Program-made: the position numbers and the translations under genes
Notes under the pieces: generated by a model
Seen by the model: the letters and a program-made list of their open reading frames with translations, nothing else
Told to the model about the DNA's origin: nothing
Databases searched by the model: none
Shown: positions 61,306-64,000 of the stretch, piece by piece
How the letters are laid out: each line of letters opens with the position of its first letter
Numbering within the stretch: position 1 is the stretch's first letter
Assembly: GCA_038900335.1 (NCBI GenBank)
Contig: JBBMRB010000011.1
Location: 62,001 to 126,000 of the forward strand
DNA length: 64,000 nt
DNA from: Rs1 sp038900335
GTDB taxonomy: Bacteria > Pseudomonadota > Gammaproteobacteria > Pseudomonadales > Balneatricaceae
Direction: 5' to 3'

Positions 61306-62244
61306 GTGTCCTCAATTATAAATATTCGCGATATTAACAAGACATATCGCTCTGGTTTTGAAGCATTAAAATGCATCAATTTAGATATTAATCGCGGTGA
61401 AATTTTTGCTTTGCTGGGCCCCAATGGCGCCGGAAAAACAACTCTAATCAGTATCATTTGCGGTATTGTCAACGCCTCTGCTGGCTCTATTAGTGCCGAT
61501 GGTTTTGATATCGAAAAAGATTATCGCCAGGCGCGTAGTAAAATTGGACTAGTACCTCAAGAACTCACCACTGATGCCTTTGAGACAGTGTGGGCAACTG
61601 TGCGCTTTAGTCGCGGATTATTTGGTAAAGCTGCTAACGATGCTTATTTAGAAAAAATATTAAAGCAACTGTCTTTATGGGAAAAGAAAGATGCAAAAAT
61701 AAGAGAGCTCTCTGGCGGTATGAAGCGGCGAGTGATGATTGCTAAAGCGCTATCGCACCAGCCTCTTATTTTATTCTTGGATGAGCCGACAGCTGGTGTC
61801 GATGTAGAGCTAAGAAGGGATATGTGGGAAATGGTAAGAGATTTGCGAGAGCAAGGCGTTACTATTGTACTGACCACACACTACATTGAAGAAGCGGAAG
61901 AAATGGCTGATCGTATTGGTGTCATCAATAAAGGGAGCATTATATTAGTTGAAGAAAAATGTGAGTTGATGAGCAAACTTGGCCAAAAAACCTTAGTTAT
62001 TCAACTACAGAGCGCTATTGCTAATATACCGACATCACTAGAGCAGTATTCGCTAGAGCTTAGTAGTGATGGCTATGATGTGAAATACCGATACGATATG
62101 CAACAAGATGATAATGGTATCGCCGCGTTATTAGCAGATTTAAATCTCGCTAAGCTACAAGTAAAAGACTTTCATTCATCACAAAGTTCACTTGAAGACA
62201 TCTTTGTAAATTTAGTACATAGCGCAGATAAACCAGCGACATAA
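61306..62244 (+). CDS. ABC exporter ATP-binding protein
   Basis: A 312-residue ATPase of an ABC-2-type exporter (YadG-like). Walker A GPNGAGKTT (about 37-45), Q-loop VPQELTTD, signature LSGGMKRR, Walker B LILFLDEPTAGVD and H-loop TTHYIEEAE are intact. The C-terminal about 80 residues are the accessory domain usual for drug or polysaccharide exporters. Start is GTG with AGGTG upstream. The permease follows 23 bases later. Substrate unknown. Confidence 0.92.
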   Translation: MSSIINIRDINKTYRSGFEALKCINLDINRGEIFALLGPNGAGKTTLISIICGIVNASAGSISADGFDIEKDYRQARSKIGLVPQELTTDAFETVWATVRFSRGLFGKAANDAYLEKILKQLSLWEKKDAKIRELSGGMKRRVMIAKALSHQPLILFLDEPTAGVDVELRRDMWEMVRDLREQGVTIVLTTHYIEEAEEMADRIGVINKGSIILVEEKCELMSKLGQKTLVIQLQSAIANIPTSLEQYSLELSSDGYDVKYRYDMQQDDNGIAALLADLNLAKLQVKDFHSSQSSLEDIFVNLVHSADKPAT

Positions 62245-62267
62245 ACCTAATATAGAGGCTCTATCAT

Positions 62268-63029
62268 ATGAATTGGTATGGTGTAAAAGCAATTTATTTT
62301 TTTGAAATGGCCAGAGCATGGCACACTTTAATGCAGAGCATTGCATCGCCTGTATTATCGACTTCCCTTTACTTTGTCGTGTTTGGCTCAGCCATTGGCT
62401 CACGCATGGGCGAGATAGATAATATTAGCTATGGCGCTTTTATTATCCCGGGTTTAGTGATGTTATCACTACTTAGCCAAAGTATTTCAAATGCTTCTTT
62501 TGGCATATTTTTTCCCAAGTTTTCAGGGACCATTTACGAAGTGCTCTCAGCTCCGGTATCCCCCTTTGAGATAGCACTAGGCTATGTTGGCGCAGCGGCC
62601 TCTAAATCTATCATATTAGGGTTAATCACTTTATTAACAGCACGCATTTTTGTCGATTATAGTATTGCCCACCCCTTTTGGATGTTAATCTTTTTAATAC
62701 TCACATCCGTCACCTTTAGCTTATTCGGTTTTATGATTGGTATTTGGGCTGATGACTTTCAAAAACTGCAGATTATCCCGCTAATGATTGTCACCCCGCT
62801 TACCTTTTTAGGCGGTGCTTTCTATTCAATCACTATGCTGCCAGAACCTTGGCAAAGCATTACTTTATTTAACCCTGTGGTCTATTTAATTAGCGGTTTT
62901 AGATGGTCATTCTATGATGTCGCCGATGTCAATATTGTGTTGTGTATTGCAATGACATTGACATTCTTAGCACTGTGTCTGGGCGGTATTTACTGGATTT
63001 TCAAAACCGGTTATCGATTGAAATCTTAA
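62268..63029 (+). CDS. ABC-2 type permease
   Basis: A 253-residue integral membrane protein with six helices, of the ABC-2 family (YadH-like). The segment SYGAFIIPGLVMLSLLSQSISNASF and the later FEIALGYVGAAASKSI, PLTFLGGAFYSITMLPEPWQ and NPVVYLISGFRWSFYDV are family typical. It forms the transporter with the ATPase just upstream, probably exporting a hydrophobic or polymeric compound. AGAGG precedes ATG. A hairpin follows. Confidence 0.9.
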   Translation: MNWYGVKAIYFFEMARAWHTLMQSIASPVLSTSLYFVVFGSAIGSRMGEIDNISYGAFIIPGLVMLSLLSQSISNASFGIFFPKFSGTIYEVLSAPVSPFEIALGYVGAAASKSIILGLITLLTARIFVDYSIAHPFWMLIFLILTSVTFSLFGFMIGIWADDFQKLQIIPLMIVTPLTFLGGAFYSITMLPEPWQSITLFNPVVYLISGFRWSFYDVADVNIVLCIAMTLTFLALCLGGIYWIFKTGYRLKS

Positions 63030-63090
63030 TATTTTAGCAACTGATGATACTAATTAAACACCTTAACTAATAAACTCTGTCCCCTATACA

Positions 63091-63125
63091 CCCTCTATAA
63101 TGCATAACATCCGCTTTATAGAGGG
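63091..63125. terminator. Hairpin between convergent genes
   Basis: CCCTCTATA (63091-63099) / TATAGAGGG (63117-63125), 9-bp perfect stem with a 17-base loop, between the ABC permease and hmp genes. No U-tract. Confidence 0.45.
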
Positions 63126-63155
63126 GATACATTGCGTATAACTTAATATTAAAGT

Positions 63156-64000
63156 TTATAGCCCTTCGTGTGGTCCAAACACTTCATAATAAATATGTTC
63201 ACTGCTAGCACCTAACGACAGCAATTGTTTTTTGATAAAGCTCATAAAGGCAACCGGCCCACACAGATAAAAATCGGTATGGGTAAAATCAAGTGTTAAT
63301 TCAGCAAAATCGATGTAGCCGCTGTGACCATTTTGTAGTGCAACCTCTCCTCGCTCATACCAACTGTGTTGTTGCCAGCCATTGTTTTCGCACAATTCTT
63401 GCGTACGCTCGATAAAGGAATGCTCTGCTCGCTCTGCACAAGCGTGGATATAACTGACATTTTTTGCATATTTGTCAATATTTAATCGCTCCAACATCGC
63501 CTGCATTGGGGTAATACCGACTCCTGCAGAAATAAGCGCAACGTCACGCTGGTTATCAACAAAAAAGAAATCGCCTGCTGGTGCATGTAGCTGTACTACA
63601 TCATTAATCACGATATTATCATGTAAATAATTTGATACTTTACCTGGACGTACAGCCTCCTCACGTTTAACCGATATTCGATAATCCTTATTATTGCTCG
63701 CATTTGATAAAGAGTACTGTCTTATCTCACGATAATCACTGCCATCGGGTTGTACTTCAATGCCAATATACTGACCCTCACTATAGCTAATAACCGCTGC
63801 GCCATCTTCAGGTGCTAAAACAAAGCTAGTAACTAAAGCTGATTCAACAATTTTATCTTTAACAATAAATGATCGAGTGCCGCTCCAACCGCCTTTAGCA
63901 GTACTGGACTGTTGATATAACTGCTGCTCACGGTTAATAAATATATTGGCTAGAAAAGTGTATGCTGATGTCCATGCTTCTTCAACGTCACTACTAAACT
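63156..64000 (-). CDS. hmp: Flavohaemoglobin, C-terminal part (partial)
   Basis: A reading frame open to the window edge gives the last 281 residues of a nitric oxide dioxygenase, which turns NO and O2 into nitrate using NAD(P)H. The window cuts inside the globin domain: the first visible part, AWTSAYTFLANIFINREQQLY, is the end of the globin. Then come the FAD domain (RQYSLSNA, and KREEAVRPGKVSNYLHD) and the NAD domain (LISAGVGITPMQAMLE, FYLCGPVAFM, and a final YEVFGPHEGL). No internal stop is seen. The N-terminal haem part lies outside. Typically NO-induced, but the promoter is not in view. Confidence 0.93.
   Translation of the reverse strand, partial: FSSDVEEAWTSAYTFLANIFINREQQLYQQSSTAKGGWSGTRSFIVKDKIVESALVTSFVLAPEDGAAVISYSEGQYIGIEVQPDGSDYREIRQYSLSNASNNKDYRISVKREEAVRPGKVSNYLHDNIVINDVVQLHAPAGDFFFVDNQRDVALISAGVGITPMQAMLERLNIDKYAKNVSYIHACAERAEHSFIERTQELCENNGWQQHSWYERGEVALQNGHSGYIDFAELTLDFTHTDFYLCGPVAFMSFIKKQLLSLGASSEHIYYEVFGPHEGL

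Overview
The window looks like chromosome of a free-living, low-GC (estimated by eye at about 40%) marine-type gammaproteobacterium. The ribosomal and housekeeping block rpmG-rpmB-radC / coaBC-dut-algC-argB-slmA (37.6-43.9 kb) has the order seen in Pseudomonas-like, Cellvibrio-like and Oceanospirillum-like lineages. SlmA, RmuC, ElaA, RarD and the YdbH-YnbE-YdbL envelope lipid-transfer set are also gammaproteobacterial. No insertion sequence, prophage, integron or CRISPR array is visible. The only RNA gene recognised is tRNA-Ser(GGA).

Layout. 0-3.4 kb: start of a secreted protein, then a TRAP-type solute-binding lipoprotein paired with a membrane diguanylate cyclase and no transporter subunits. 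3.4-9.9 kb: accessory genes (lipoprotein hydrolase, TerD-domain protein, XRE regulator, a secreted small protein with a DUF2145 protein, a CGSC protein, CreA). 9.9-14.8 kb: HxlR/NfsB divergent pair, then a MerR-controlled copper ATPase operon ending in a 27-residue membrane peptide. 15.2-16.7 kb: a two-lobed SBP_bac_3 protein. 17.2-23.4 kb: a metabolic island with the two halves of a D-glutamate cyclase-like enzyme flanking the 5-oxoprolinase genes pxpABC, then a LysR regulator and a D-amino-acid aminotransferase. 23.5-26.3 kb: ftsZ and ftsA, without the rest of the dcw cluster. 27-33 kb: rmuC, a small membrane protein and ydbH-ynbE-ydbL. 33-37.3 kb: a three-gene unit of cupredoxin, GGDEF/EAL protein and outer-membrane barrel.

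37.6-43.9 kb is the housekeeping block. 44-55.8 kb is a mosaic of single genes: TSUP permease, methyltransferase, GIY-YIG-like protein, two YgjP-type metallopeptidases, DUF3047, glyoxalase-like, ElaA, RarD, KfrA-like coiled coil, SpoU methyltransferase with a hydrolase, LysR and flavin reductase. 56-64 kb holds phenylalanine hydroxylase with its pterin dehydratase, two LPS-type glycosyltransferases, a GST, a LysR, an ABC exporter and the C-terminal part of a flavohaemoglobin that runs off the window.

How genes work together. The most coherent unusual unit is the D-glutamate/5-oxoproline island: Dat could exchange D-alanine and D-glutamate, the cyclase-like halves could turn D-glutamate into 5-oxoproline, and PxpABC could hydrolyse 5-oxoproline to glutamate. 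The cupredoxin/EAL/barrel unit and the TRAP-binding-protein/GGDEF pair both suggest extracytoplasmic ligands feeding c-di-GMP signalling. Functions are read from motifs and recalled family resemblance; no database search was run.
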